From Lentibacter sp. XHP0401 (GTDB taxonomy: Bacteria; Pseudomonadota; Alphaproteobacteria; Rhodobacterales; Rhodobacteraceae), in contig NZ_JAOWLC010000004.1 in assembly GCF_025751535.1 (NCBI RefSeq), positions 62,001 to 126,000 on the forward strand: a stretch of 64,000 bases of DNA, in the 5' to 3' direction. The notes beneath the pieces are model-generated. The model was not told the DNA's origin. It was given only the letters and a program-made list of their open reading frames with translations, and did no database searches. A program made the translations under genes and the position numbers. Shown in pieces: positions 17,111 to 26,070 of the stretch. How positions within the stretch are numbered: the stretch's first letter is position 1; each line of letters opens with the position of its first letter.

Positions 17111-17809
17111 ATGATATCGACCGACCAATTAGGCGAAATCGCAGTTTTCGGCGCACGCGGCCACAGCATGCTTATCATAAAGGGAATGGAAGAATACTGG
17201 CGTGGAAATGTCAAAGTCCGCGTTCTTATTGATGATATCGAAAACGGCTTCACCCATCCGGTCATGGGCATTCCAGTGATATCGTCAGAACAGCGGCTGC
17301 GCGACTATCCCGACCTTCCGGTCTTATTGACCCCGGGCAGTGGCACCACCCGAGAAGCTGCTGCTGCGCGTCTCGCAGAAGAGGGTGCAGTTATCGCGAC
17401 AGCGACCTGCCCCAAACAATATTGGGTTGACCCGGCCGTGCATTTTGGCCCGGGTTGTGTTGTCGGCCCCTATGTCCGTCTAGGGCCAAACATCCGGATC
17501 GGAAAAGGAGTGCAGGTTCTTTCCACGTTAGTGGCACACGATGTCGAGATAGGCGATTTTAGCACACTCAATGTCAACTCATCTGTGCTTGGTCACGTCG
17601 TGATCGGGCGAAACGTTAATATCGCCCCAAATGCGGTTATAGGAAATGGTACAAGAGACAAGCCATTGCGGATTGGAGACGGGGCCGTGATTGGCACAGG
17701 TGCGGTCATCACTCGAGATGTCGGACCCGGCGCGCGCATGGTCGGAAACCCTGCTATGTCGGTAGAACGCTGGAAGAAGTTCAGCCGTTGGCTGGACACC
17801 CAGCAATGA
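17111..17809 (+). CDS. NeuD-type sugar O/N-acyltransferase
   Basis: Acetyl- or acyltransferase of 232 residues. The N-terminal ~85 residues are a small Rossmann-like domain (VFGARGHSMLII), as in NeuD/PglD proteins. Residues ~110-220 are hexapeptide repeats of a left-handed beta-helix, ending in IGTGAVITRDVGPGARMVGNPA. The ATG at 17111 follows the aminotransferase stop by 1 bp. It likely acylates the amino group made by that enzyme or a sugar hydroxyl. Its last 29 bp overlap the end of the opposing glycosyltransferase gene. Confidence 0.85.
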   Translation: MISTDQLGEIAVFGARGHSMLIIKGMEEYWRGNVKVRVLIDDIENGFTHPVMGIPVISSEQRLRDYPDLPVLLTPGSGTTREAAAARLAEEGAVIATATCPKQYWVDPAVHFGPGCVVGPYVRLGPNIRIGKGVQVLSTLVAHDVEIGDFSTLNVNSSVLGHVVIGRNVNIAPNAVIGNGTRDKPLRIGDGAVIGTGAVITRDVGPGARMVGNPAMSVERWKKFSRWLDTQQ

Positions 17810-19334
17810 GACTGAGCAACTCGTCGACATAACGGGGGAAACTTGCTCCCTTTTGAACTTTCTTGCGTATGTTGCGCCGGGACGCGGGCGTATTCGAGAA
17901 AGCCTTTGCAAGTGCTACGTTCACGAATGCCTCTTTGTCACCTTTTGGCACAAAGCTTCCGACTCCATCGGTAAATCCGATCAAGCCAATATCCGCCTTA
18001 TAGCCAACGAATGGTGTTCCGACCGCAGCCGCGTGAATAGCGGTCGCGGGCCCCGGGTCCTGCCGCGAGGTCAGTAAATACACATCTGCAGCCCGATACC
18101 ATGCAAGGCTATTTGAAACAAACCCCGGTAGCTGAATATCGAGCCCCTCAGCTAGCGCTTCGTCCGCCAGCCCTTGCGCCCAAGAGTCGAGCGCGCCCAA
18201 CCAAACAAAACGTGCGTCAGTTGCTGTGCGCTTAATTGCGAATGCAGCCTGTAAGAAAAGATCGAACCCTTTGCGCCTATCGGCGTGTCCTGCCCCGATG
18301 AACACTGGCCTCTCTCTATCCTCACACACCCTTAGCCGCACCTGCCTAAACGCGTCCAACGATGTTTGGGGCAACACGATCCCAGGTCGAATTTGTTCGA
18401 CGTCGTGAAATTCAAGAGCCAATGTCTTCGCCATGCGGGGCATGGAAGCGACCAGCTTAGCGCCCGCACTTTGGGCTTCGTGCAGATCCGATAGTAGCCC
18501 ATGTTCCCTCACGAAGTCCGCCATTTCGTGTATTAGGACAAGACAGCGCAACCCAGTTGTCGCCAAGGTGGTGGCCAGCGACGCGACGACAGATGTATTG
18601 AGCAATGCGGGAGTATCCAGTGGCAATGCCGATACCAATCCTGCTTCGTCCCAGCCCTCCTCAAGTATAAAGGTTGGCCCAAGTTGCTTAAATTCAGGCA
18701 GAAGCGGACCTGCATTTCGAAGGAAAAACATTGGTTCCCAGTTCCGTGCAGTTAAAGCGCGCGCGATATCCAGTGTGAGAATAGGAACCCCTGCTGCCTG
18801 CGCATCATGCGAGACCAGCAGAACAGGTCGCGCCATTCCTGCCACCGCTTGCTCCATCGCTTCGCGCGAAACTTTTCTATCCTTGGGCTCGGGGCAAGGT
18901 AGATAACCGTTCGCCCGTCCCTTGGTGACGTAATGGCGAAAAGGGTGGCTCGATCCTAGTGTCATATAACAACGGTTGTAAAACTCTGCGTTGAACCCAG
19001 ACGAAGGCGAACGTTTCTCGGCATCACCATGATTTATAAAATGGCTCATCGGAGAAATCCCGGCCTCCGCGACATCAGGATACCGTCTCAGATATTCCGT
19101 GGGAGACATTAGCGGATGCGGACTCCGCCAATGCCCTTGCTTTTCGTGCGCCAAGTAATCATCAAAAGCGGTCGGCGAACCCCGCGATGCCCAGTCGGGA
19201 TACTGCGATTTATAATATTTCGTGTCGAAATAGGGTGTCGGATTCAAGCCAAGCCGATCGCCGGTGCACCGGTAATGTTCCATCGGATCGGCCACTGGAC
19301 CAGACAATTGCTGCCTATAGAATTTTTCATCCAT
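17781..19334 (-). CDS. Glycosyltransferase with N-terminal YYxxYPD-type repeats
   Basis: Protein of 517 residues in two parts. Residues ~1-145 hold about three repeats of the kind FDTKYYKSQYPD ... HYxxHGxxEGR, known from large bacterial glycan-biosynthesis proteins and of unknown function. Residues ~165-510 look like a GT-B, family-4-type glycosyltransferase: IGAGHADRRKGFDLFLQAA, an RFVWLG strand and a VYLLTSRQDPGPATAIHAA donor-site segment. It is the last of three co-directional glycosyltransferase genes, 17 bp after the RgpF-type gene. Donor and acceptor are unknown. Confidence 0.82.
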   Translation of the reverse strand: MDEKFYRQQLSGPVADPMEHYRCTGDRLGLNPTPYFDTKYYKSQYPDWASRGSPTAFDDYLAHEKQGHWRSPHPLMSPTEYLRRYPDVAEAGISPMSHFINHGDAEKRSPSSGFNAEFYNRCYMTLGSSHPFRHYVTKGRANGYLPCPEPKDRKVSREAMEQAVAGMARPVLLVSHDAQAAGVPILTLDIARALTARNWEPMFFLRNAGPLLPEFKQLGPTFILEEGWDEAGLVSALPLDTPALLNTSVVASLATTLATTGLRCLVLIHEMADFVREHGLLSDLHEAQSAGAKLVASMPRMAKTLALEFHDVEQIRPGIVLPQTSLDAFRQVRLRVCEDRERPVFIGAGHADRRKGFDLFLQAAFAIKRTATDARFVWLGALDSWAQGLADEALAEGLDIQLPGFVSNSLAWYRAADVYLLTSRQDPGPATAIHAAAVGTPFVGYKADIGLIGFTDGVGSFVPKGDKEAFVNVALAKAFSNTPASRRNIRKKVQKGASFPRYVDELLSLIAGCPANG

Positions 19335-19351
19335 GCGCGAAGACCACCTAA

Positions 19352-21691
19352 CTACAATTCACCATGTGAAAGCGCCTCCCGAACCTCGCGATTACTTTTT
19401 GCTGTCAAACGGTAGCGCCGGTATAGTCCGCTAGACTCGGGCGCAACGCGGATAATTTGATGACCGGTGGAGTTACAAACGACACCGAACAGTCTCTCGA
19501 TAGCATGGGCAATGGTTCCATCAACCTGCCCTTCCTCGGGTGGAAAGTGGCTGGCCTCTAGCTTTAAATCGAGCAGTGGGCGCAATGCTTTGGTCCGCGC
19601 CCAGAACATCGAACCGGCAGGGAAAATCAGATTTAAATCATCTGGGAGCCCGGTTTTTAAGTTCATCCGTTCCATAAGCTCCGTCGCAAGCGCTAAATTA
19701 TCTCCCCAATGTGCCGCATCAAGGATTCTCTTATAAGTTACTGGTGCGACCATCCCCAGGTTAGGTAAGGCCTCAAAGAGCGACAAAATTCGCTGCACGT
19801 TGTCTTGGTCCGGCAGCAAACATGCGAGACTGTGATCTAGCCACTCATCGAGCTTATCCGAGTGGCTGGATTTTTTCCCGTGAAGGTGAAGAATGATATC
19901 ATGATTTTCATAAGCCTGCGAAAATCCGAAAAGCTTAGGATAAATGTCTCTCCCGCGGTTCGGAAATACGGTTACAACGGCTTCGGGGAAATAAGTCGAT
20001 ATGATCGCGGCCTTTTGCGAGGTGTCTGTCGAAATATAGACGCGAGTCTGGTTCTCCAAGCTTCGTGAAAGCTTTTCGCGAAACAACGGTGCCAGTTCTG
20101 GATAGAAGAGATGAAGGAATACACCCAATGGACGCTTGGTCGAAGTAGGGTTTCTCTTCGGCCAAAGCGCAAGATGTCGTTTTTGATGATCGCGTGAAAA
20201 GCCTTCTGGGCTGTGGGGAAAAAGGGGGCGGTTCTCGTTTGCCCTAATGAGATGCTGAGCCTCGTTGGACTTCTCGGCGCTGAATGCCAGAGGATGTGTT
20301 TCCACCGCCGCAGCTTCAATAACCCGCCTGGCTTTCTCGCAAAGCAAAATCATCGGTTCAGCAATGTCGCTAAAGTTCTCGGCCATAGCGAACGATTGAG
20401 CTTTGCGGTGATCGGGCATTAATGCATGCACGAGACCTTTACACGCTTCAGACTGGGGGGGCGTCACCTTGAGTTGGGTGAAATTACTTTTATTTGAAAC
20501 AATCTGGCCTATCCGCAGAATTGCACGAGCAGATCTAATCATTGCCGCCTTAACGGCCATTTTATCGGGTGTAGAAGTCGCATCCCCTAATTGTAACGTT
20601 ACACTTAGGCTCTGCGTGTTTCCTTTTGAAGCGATGACCTTTCGCCATTGCTCAGCATCAGTGCCATCGGAACAATCAAGATCATGCAGGGTAATGTTCT
20701 GGTTGGAACATTGGGTGCCAATCTCGTTCGCCTGTTTCGGGATACTCCTGGCCAATATTGGCTCGGCAAAATTGTCTGCTAAAAGATGCTGTATCGCAGC
20801 GTCAGCAAGTGTTCGAGCACGTGCATCAAAACCGTATGCTTCCCTTACTGGTCTTGCGATGGCATGGCGATCAGCCAAAGACCGTTCCTTGGTTTCCAAA
20901 TGGTTCAATTCACTTGAAATCCTCCTGAAATCCACCTGAATAAGGCCGTGAAGTGACGGATCGTTAAACCCCTCAACAATATCGGACACAACCCTTGCTC
21001 CACAGGCCATAGCGTCAAAGCTTCGATTGCTCATGAAACCGAGTTGGGCCATCGTAGGCATGTGACTATTCAAGACAATGCGCGCGCCCGCATAGACTTG
21101 TGCCAGTTCAGGGCTTGAAAGGCGTTCGCCTTGAAAGTGGCCTGACGGCAAGACATCATCCCACCCTGCACCCCAAACGTGGATGTCTACGCCTTGAGCA
21201 ATTGCCCTCAAGATATTCGTCCTGGGCGCTCTAGACGCTCGGTTGCCAACAAAAACAATTTCATGTGACGACGTCCCACCTTCGGCTGCATCAACCTTGA
21301 ACAGATCGGTGTCGGTCGCCTGAGGCAGATAGAACGCATTAACGCCTAGATCTCGATATGTGCTGACCAGCAACTGCGAAGCAAAATATACAGATTGAAA
21401 TCGTCGTAAACGGGCCAGAGGTGTGAAGTTCGGAGGGCTGATCATCCAAAGCATATTTGGAACATTTGGGACCGGTTCGTCCAAATGCGGACCAACAATA
21501 CGAAGAACGACATCGTTTACGCCGGTAAGCCTTGGGCTTTCGGTGCGGTAGAACAGCTCGGCATTGTGCCCCTGTCCTTCCAGCGCTCGGATCAGGGCTT
21601 TGGCATAGGCAAATTCACCCCAACCCTCAGCTCGTGATCGGCTTGCGTTGAGGCCAATATGCAGACTCAATGAGAGGGATTGTTTGGTCAT
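19352..21691 (-). CDS. Two-domain glycosyltransferase with C-terminal RgpF-like domain
   Basis: Large protein of 779 residues. Residues ~1-330 are a GT-B-like glycosyltransferase (LHIGLNASRSRAEGWGEFAY; ARIVLNSHMPTMAQLGFMSNRSFDAMACGARVV, read in pieces). A 190-residue linker follows. Residues ~515-765 match rhamnan-synthesis protein F (RgpF): GVFLHLFYPEL, FPNRGRDIYPKLFG, LHLHGKKSSHS, FPAGSMFWARTKAL. RgpF proteins build cell-wall or O-antigen polysaccharide. The gene overlaps the upstream glycosyltransferase by 4 bp, so they form one operon. Confidence 0.82.
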   Translation of the reverse strand: MTKQSLSLSLHIGLNASRSRAEGWGEFAYAKALIRALEGQGHNAELFYRTESPRLTGVNDVVLRIVGPHLDEPVPNVPNMLWMISPPNFTPLARLRRFQSVYFASQLLVSTYRDLGVNAFYLPQATDTDLFKVDAAEGGTSSHEIVFVGNRASRAPRTNILRAIAQGVDIHVWGAGWDDVLPSGHFQGERLSSPELAQVYAGARIVLNSHMPTMAQLGFMSNRSFDAMACGARVVSDIVEGFNDPSLHGLIQVDFRRISSELNHLETKERSLADRHAIARPVREAYGFDARARTLADAAIQHLLADNFAEPILARSIPKQANEIGTQCSNQNITLHDLDCSDGTDAEQWRKVIASKGNTQSLSVTLQLGDATSTPDKMAVKAAMIRSARAILRIGQIVSNKSNFTQLKVTPPQSEACKGLVHALMPDHRKAQSFAMAENFSDIAEPMILLCEKARRVIEAAAVETHPLAFSAEKSNEAQHLIRANENRPLFPHSPEGFSRDHQKRHLALWPKRNPTSTKRPLGVFLHLFYPELAPLFREKLSRSLENQTRVYISTDTSQKAAIISTYFPEAVVTVFPNRGRDIYPKLFGFSQAYENHDIILHLHGKKSSHSDKLDEWLDHSLACLLPDQDNVQRILSLFEALPNLGMVAPVTYKRILDAAHWGDNLALATELMERMNLKTGLPDDLNLIFPAGSMFWARTKALRPLLDLKLEASHFPPEEGQVDGTIAHAIERLFGVVCNSTGHQIIRVAPESSGLYRRYRLTAKSNREVREALSHGEL

Positions 21692-22722
21692 TCTTTAAGA
21701 TCACTGAAAGCAGCATAAAGCTTCATCGCAAGATTGAGCGGCAGAGCAGCAGAGTTTTGGGCGTGTAGACAGTCACAATACAGTCGATAACCCTCATGCG
21801 TTCGAATGATTTCGGAAAACTTTTCTTGATGCCAAGCGCAGGCCTTCTCGTGAAGAACCTCGATTCCGGGCAGTCTTTTCAAGTGCGATATCTCTGAGGC
21901 AAGTGCTTCATCCCAAACAGAAATCGCAGAATTTTCCACCGTGTTAAAGTTACGTTCAATCCAATAGTTCAGATCGATCAGTTTTATACGACTGTTTGCG
22001 AGGCCCCTAGAAGTTTTTACAAGGAAACTCTCAACAGATCTTAGCGAGTAATGATTCAACTCAATGAGTTGACGTCCTACGTTCATTTCCGGCAGAGCAA
22101 TCTGATTATCACGCTCGGAAAATCGATCTGGTAGCCTGTTGCCGGCTCCATCAATCCAAACTGGCAACTTTTGTTCTTGCCTTCGCTTTGGTCTGTGAAT
22201 TCCACATTTCCGAAACTTGTGAGGGCGGAAAATTGTCTTGAAAAAGCGTCCAGCAATCGGGTGATACAGATTTGGAGGTGCCGATCTCATGAATTGCCCA
22301 GTGACTGGCAAATCCACGAATGCATTGCATCCATTTGCGCCGAACAATCGCCACGGCATTACAAGAGCATCGCTCTCCTCCGGTATCGCTGAAAGTACAT
22401 CTGCAAACCGGTGTTCACCAACATGAATTACCGGATACTCATCAATATCCGTAAACATGACCCAATCATATTGATCTGTCAGTCGTTCCTTGGAAACCCT
22501 TTTGATAGCTTGCCACTGCACGCTCTCGCCACTCTGCACTTTGTGATCGATATGTCTGACGATTCCGTGACTTTCCAATTTTGACAAAAGCAGATCACTT
22601 CCGTCATCGCAATCGTTGCTGAAAATAAGAAAATCAGTAACGCCAATCAGCCTATGGTATGCGATCCATTCCAATAGAAACGGGCCTTCGTTCCGTAAGC
22701 ATGTTATCGAAAGTAGCTTCAT
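21688..22722 (-). CDS. Glycosyltransferase family 2-type protein
   Basis: Protein of 344 residues beginning LLSITCLRNEGPFLLEWIAYH, a hallmark of the GT2-related family with an EW-YH motif (Glyco_tranf_2_4 type). The DXD-like site is MFTDIDEYPV around residue 90, where DID probably holds the metal and sugar nucleotide. The C-terminal part contains RHKxxxK-like basic stretches and IELNHYSLRSVESFLVK, common in this family. First gene of a three-gene glycosyltransferase operon; promoter in the 121-bp gap before norF. Confidence 0.8.
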   Translation of the reverse strand: MKLLSITCLRNEGPFLLEWIAYHRLIGVTDFLIFSNDCDDGSDLLLSKLESHGIVRHIDHKVQSGESVQWQAIKRVSKERLTDQYDWVMFTDIDEYPVIHVGEHRFADVLSAIPEESDALVMPWRLFGANGCNAFVDLPVTGQFMRSAPPNLYHPIAGRFFKTIFRPHKFRKCGIHRPKRRQEQKLPVWIDGAGNRLPDRFSERDNQIALPEMNVGRQLIELNHYSLRSVESFLVKTSRGLANSRIKLIDLNYWIERNFNTVENSAISVWDEALASEISHLKRLPGIEVLHEKACAWHQEKFSEIIRTHEGYRLYCDCLHAQNSAALPLNLAMKLYAAFSDLKE

Positions 22723-22843
22723 GGTTCAGCGCCCAAAATTATTGCCTCGAACTCGAGGTTAGATACACCTGCCAGTCATAGCAACTGCATGGTTCCGCTC
22801 TGCTCGCATTCAAGCTGCGCGTGACTTGTCCGAGGTTTACAAG

Positions 22844-23113
22844 TCAGCCTAAAAGGGGCGCAAAAAACAGCCCTGAGAGTATCAAAAATAATGCGCCAAG
22901 TGCCAGGTTGAATCCGTGCTGCCACGCCGGCGCAGCCGAAAGGCCAAGGTATCGGGCGAGGATAATCCGCGCTTTTTGCCATGCCAGCAGCAGAACAACG
23001 AGACCTGAGGCTGTAGGCCAATGGCTGCCGGTTTCCGGAAGCGACAATAGCGTCGATGCGATGCTAAGTCCGATTAGGGAAACCCATGCGGTATGAAGTG
23101 CCTTGTTTGTCAT
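22844..23113 (-). CDS. norF: NorF-like small membrane protein (cytochrome c oxidase IV-like)
   Basis: Membrane protein of 89 residues with three hydrophobic helices (around residues 10-25, 33-50 and 65-88). LVVLLLAWQKARIILARYLGL is the recognisable centre of NorF / COX4-like proteins. NorE and NorF are needed for full NO reductase activity in Paracoccus and Rhodobacter but are not catalytic. The gene overlaps norE by 4 bp and ends the hemN-norE-norF operon, which is divergent from the regulator gene at 25378. Confidence 0.8.
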   Translation of the reverse strand: MTNKALHTAWVSLIGLSIASTLLSLPETGSHWPTASGLVVLLLAWQKARIILARYLGLSAAPAWQHGFNLALGALFLILSGLFFAPLLG

Positions 23114-23664
23114 TGCAGCAGATATATGACTGGAAACAGCAGCACCCAGACCAAATCAACCATGTGCCAGAAAGCAACTGCGTCTGCGGTCGTGCCTTCG
23201 TGGTCTCGCCAGGCGACCACGAGCAACAGCAAGACACCCGCGATAACATGTGCCGCGTGAAAGCCTGTCAACATGTAATAGAAGTTGAAAAACGGGTGGG
23301 TGTCCCAAACAATACCGCTGGCGGATTTTGCCAGAAATTCGGAGCCTTTGATCCATAGGAAAACACTCCCCAACACAGCCGCCCCGACCAGTGCCAGCCG
23401 CCGTCTGGCACGCTCGGCTGGCCGCGTCCAATGGCAAGCGAGTGCCGCCAGATAGCCGCTGGTGATAAGGATGACCGTGTTTATGCCTGCTCCCGTTCGG
23501 TCCAGCATATTCTGGGCCTCGGCAAACCCTTCAGGGTCGGTCAAGCGGACTGAAAGGAACACGATCAACCCGACCCCGAAGACAAGTATTTCGCTGACGA
23601 TCAGCACCCAGATCAACAACTCGCCGGGGAGTTCGTCGAATATATTTTCGGAACCCGAAGTCAC
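23110..23664 (-). CDS. norE: NorE, cytochrome c oxidase subunit III-like protein
   Basis: Integral membrane protein of 184 residues resembling subunit III of heme-copper oxidases. The N-terminal DELPGELLIWVLIVSEILVF and the central MLTGFHAAHVIAGVLLLL with paired His are conserved in NorE. Five hydrophobic segments are visible. It helps assemble or support the NorCB nitric oxide reductase. It overlaps hemN by 4 bp upstream and norF by 4 bp downstream, indicating translational coupling. Confidence 0.88.
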   Translation of the reverse strand: MTSGSENIFDELPGELLIWVLIVSEILVFGVGLIVFLSVRLTDPEGFAEAQNMLDRTGAGINTVILITSGYLAALACHWTRPAERARRRLALVGAAVLGSVFLWIKGSEFLAKSASGIVWDTHPFFNFYYMLTGFHAAHVIAGVLLLLVVAWRDHEGTTADAVAFWHMVDLVWVLLFPVIYLLQ

Positions 23665-25010
23665 ACAGCGACCGCATGTCGGGTTGTGCCCTGTTGCAGG
23701 TAAGCATCAAAGACAGAAGCAATGACACGGATAAGCGGCGCGCCTTTTTCCGATACCGTAAGCTGGCCGTTCCGGTAGGAGACCAGCCCGTCGGATTGCA
23801 GGCGGCGCATGTCGTCTGAATGGTCGAAATACCATCCGTCCTGTGCTGCGTATTTGCGGCCCGCCTCGATCAGGTCGACCGTGCCAACACACATAAGCTG
23901 CTCAATCACATGGCTGCGCAGCTTGTCGTCGCGGCTGAATGCAACGCCTTTGCCCACGGGCAACTCGCCTGCCTCAATGGCGCGTGTCCACGCACCGGTT
24001 TCCGAGATGTTCTGCACATAGCCCGACGGGGTGCGCCCGATTGATGTTGTGCCGACTCCGAGCATGGTCTCGGCCGGATCGGTTGTATATCCCTGAAAAT
24101 TGCGCCGCAAATTTCCGGCTTTGGCTGCTTTGGTCATACTATCCGAGGGCAAGGCGAAATGGTCGAGCCCGATAGGCACATAACCCACTGCCTCAAGCGC
24201 CTGTGCGGCGGCATTTGCCTGTGCAAGACGAGCATCAGCGCCGGGCAGGGCGGCCTCGTCGATCAATCTTTGTTTCTTGGCCATCCATGGCACATGCGCA
24301 TACCCGAAAAGGGCAATGCGATCGGGGCGCATTTCTGCACATATTTTAATTGTCTCAAGCAATGTTTCGACCGTTTGGTGGGGCAGGCCATAAATCAGGT
24401 CAAAGTTTATGTTGCTTACGCCCGCACCGCGCAATCCGTTGACGGACCTCTCAACCATGTCGGGCGGCTGAATGCGGTTGATTGCTTTCTGAACCTTCGG
24501 ATCAAACTCCTGCACACCGAAGCTGGCCCGATTGAAGCCCAGACGGCCAATCCGCTGGATCATTTCGGCCGTCAAAGTGCGCGGGTCACTTTCAATCGCC
24601 AGTTCTGCCTCGGGTGTGACATTGAAATGAGCCCGCACTGTATCCATCGCGCGCTCCAGATCGTCGGGCACAAGTGCTGTCGGCGTGCCGCCACCCCAAT
24701 GCAGGTGCGAGACATCCATGCGGGCGGGTAAGTGCTCTGACAAAAGCCCGATTTCTTTGACGAGGGTTTTGGCATATTGCGCGACAGGTGCTTCGCGCGT
24801 GGCAAGTTTCATGTTGCAACCGCAATACCAGCACAGCTCGCGGCAGTAGGGGACATGCAGATAGAGTGATACGGGCGTAGCAACGTCGAGAGCCGACAGC
24901 CAGTTTCGGTAGCTATCGCTGTCGATTGAGGTGGAGAAATGCGGCGCTGTCGGATAGCTGGTGTAGCGCGGCACATTGCGGCTCATGTAGTGTTTGAATG
25001 TGTCTGTCAT
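23661..25010 (-). CDS. hemN: Oxygen-independent coproporphyrinogen III oxidase HemN
   Basis: Radical SAM enzyme of 449 residues that makes protoporphyrinogen from coproporphyrinogen III without oxygen. The cluster ligands are in YCRELCWYCGC (C-x3-C-x2-C with the extra C of true HemN) near residue 60. The N-terminal NVPRYTSYPTAPHF, absent from HemW, supports HemN. Later GGGTPTAL and IYGLPHQT are also conserved. The ATG at 25010 is chosen; a 19-residue upstream extension is not typical. Placement ahead of norEF suggests extra heme supply under low oxygen, under the FNR/NNR-like box at 25271. Confidence 0.92.
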   Translation of the reverse strand: MTDTFKHYMSRNVPRYTSYPTAPHFSTSIDSDSYRNWLSALDVATPVSLYLHVPYCRELCWYCGCNMKLATREAPVAQYAKTLVKEIGLLSEHLPARMDVSHLHWGGGTPTALVPDDLERAMDTVRAHFNVTPEAELAIESDPRTLTAEMIQRIGRLGFNRASFGVQEFDPKVQKAINRIQPPDMVERSVNGLRGAGVSNINFDLIYGLPHQTVETLLETIKICAEMRPDRIALFGYAHVPWMAKKQRLIDEAALPGADARLAQANAAAQALEAVGYVPIGLDHFALPSDSMTKAAKAGNLRRNFQGYTTDPAETMLGVGTTSIGRTPSGYVQNISETGAWTRAIEAGELPVGKGVAFSRDDKLRSHVIEQLMCVGTVDLIEAGRKYAAQDGWYFDHSDDMRRLQSDGLVSYRNGQLTVSEKGAPLIRVIASVFDAYLQQGTTRHAVAV

Positions 25011-25258
25011 TTTGAAGCGGCTTTCTGTTTTTGCGCGGCGCTGACGGGGGGCCATGACTTGCAGCATTTGAAGGTGGGCAAGGACACGAACACAATTGTG
25101 TCACGCCCGCATTTGCTCGACATTCGAAGCTCAAAGGCCCCTGCGATTGCGCCAACACCACGAGCGACGATATTGGGGGTATTTGTCATTAGCGGGCGGA
25201 ACATTCTTGTTTCTTCTTGATACCATTCATCCGTTGGCTGAAGATTTAGGTAATTCAC
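25007..25258 (-). CDS. Possible small protein gene ahead of hemN
   Basis: An 83-codon frame whose stop overlaps the hemN start by 4 bp (ATGA), the usual sign of coupling. The sequence is not recognised and has a basic, Ala/Lys-rich end. Against it: no clear ribosome site at 25258 or at the internal starts 25204 and 25189, and the regulatory box at 25271-25284 would put a transcription start inside the frame. The remaining part of the 367-bp hemN-regulator gap holds only the box described separately. Confidence 0.3.
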   Translation of the reverse strand: MNYLNLQPTDEWYQEETRMFRPLMTNTPNIVARGVGAIAGAFELRMSSKCGRDTIVFVSLPTFKCCKSWPPVSAAQKQKAASK

Positions 25259-25270
25259 CGCGAAAAGACT

Positions 25271-25284
25271 TTGCGTAAGATCAA
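25271..25284. promoter_or_regulatory. FNR/NNR-type box between hemN and the regulator gene
   Basis: TTGCGTAAGATCAA matches TTGAT-N4-ATCAA at eight of ten fixed positions and fully fits the looser TTG-N8-CAA of NNR-type regulators. It lies between the divergent hemN-norEF operon and the Crp/Fnr-type gene at 25378, so it could serve both, including autoregulation. Confidence 0.6.
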
Positions 25285-25377
25285 ACTTCCGAACCGCAAG
25301 GAAACAAACCTCGTCGCTGGTAGTTTCGGTGAAACCCCACTATCAACTGGCTATCTGGAGCCTTAGGAATACCCGCA

Positions 25378-26070
25378 GTGTCTTTAAAACTGGACGAAAG
25401 CTTGCTCGCACCACTGCCACTCTTCTCCTTGCTGGAGCGTGGCCAGATCAGGGCGATTCTGGACCAGGCTGTCAGCCGCAGGGCCGATGCGGAAACTGTT
25501 GTCTTTGGTGAAGGTGAAACGGCGGAACGGTTCTATCTATTGCTCGACGGAACGATCCGCGTTGTTAAAGTGACACCGGATGGCGAGCAGGTCACTTCGT
25601 TGCATATCCCCGCCGGAGAACTGTTCGGAATCGCCCCGGCACTTGGTCGTGACACCTATCCTGCCACGGCAGTGACGGCTTCGGAATCCTTGTTCCTATC
25701 TTGGCCAATATCTTTGTGGCACGGTTTCATCGCGGACTATCCGGGCTTTGCCACCCAGACATATAAAACCGTGGGCGCACGCGTAAACGAGATGAACAAC
25801 CGCATTGTCGAGATGTCGACACAACATGTAGAGCAACGTATTGCCCGTGCTCTTCTGAGGCTGGTCAACCAGTCGGGGCGGCGCACTGATGCAGGCATCG
25901 AGATCAGTTTTCCGATCACGCGGCAGGATGTTTCGGAAATGACAGGGACAACGCTTCACACCGTCAGCCGACTTCTCAGCGCTTGGGAAAAGGACGGGCT
26001 TGTAAACAGCAAGCGCAAGAAAATCGTGGTTTGTGATCCGCACCGTCTGGTCGTTCTTGGCGGCACCTGA
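25378..26070 (+). CDS. Crp/Fnr-family regulator of the NNR/DNR type
   Basis: Regulator of 230 residues starting at GTG. Residues ~10-130 are a cyclic-nucleotide-binding-like barrel (VVFGEGETAERFYLLLDG), and ~150-225 a Crp-type winged helix. No N-terminal cysteine cluster is present, so it is not an oxygen-sensing FNR. The recognition helix reads TTLHTVSRLLSAW: the FNR glutamate before TxSR is His, as in NNR-type nitric oxide regulators. It lies between the hemN-norEF and norCBQD operons and probably activates both in response to NO. The stop abuts the stop of the opposing DUF1858 gene. Confidence 0.85.
   Translation: MSLKLDESLLAPLPLFSLLERGQIRAILDQAVSRRADAETVVFGEGETAERFYLLLDGTIRVVKVTPDGEQVTSLHIPAGELFGIAPALGRDTYPATAVTASESLFLSWPISLWHGFIADYPGFATQTYKTVGARVNEMNNRIVEMSTQHVEQRIARALLRLVNQSGRRTDAGIEISFPITRQDVSEMTGTTLHTVSRLLSAWEKDGLVNSKRKKIVVCDPHRLVVLGGT

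Noticed and set aside
23661-25010. HemW rather than HemN
   Set aside because: The N-terminal RYTSYPTAPHF region and the fourth Cys after CxxxCxxC are HemN features missing in HemW.
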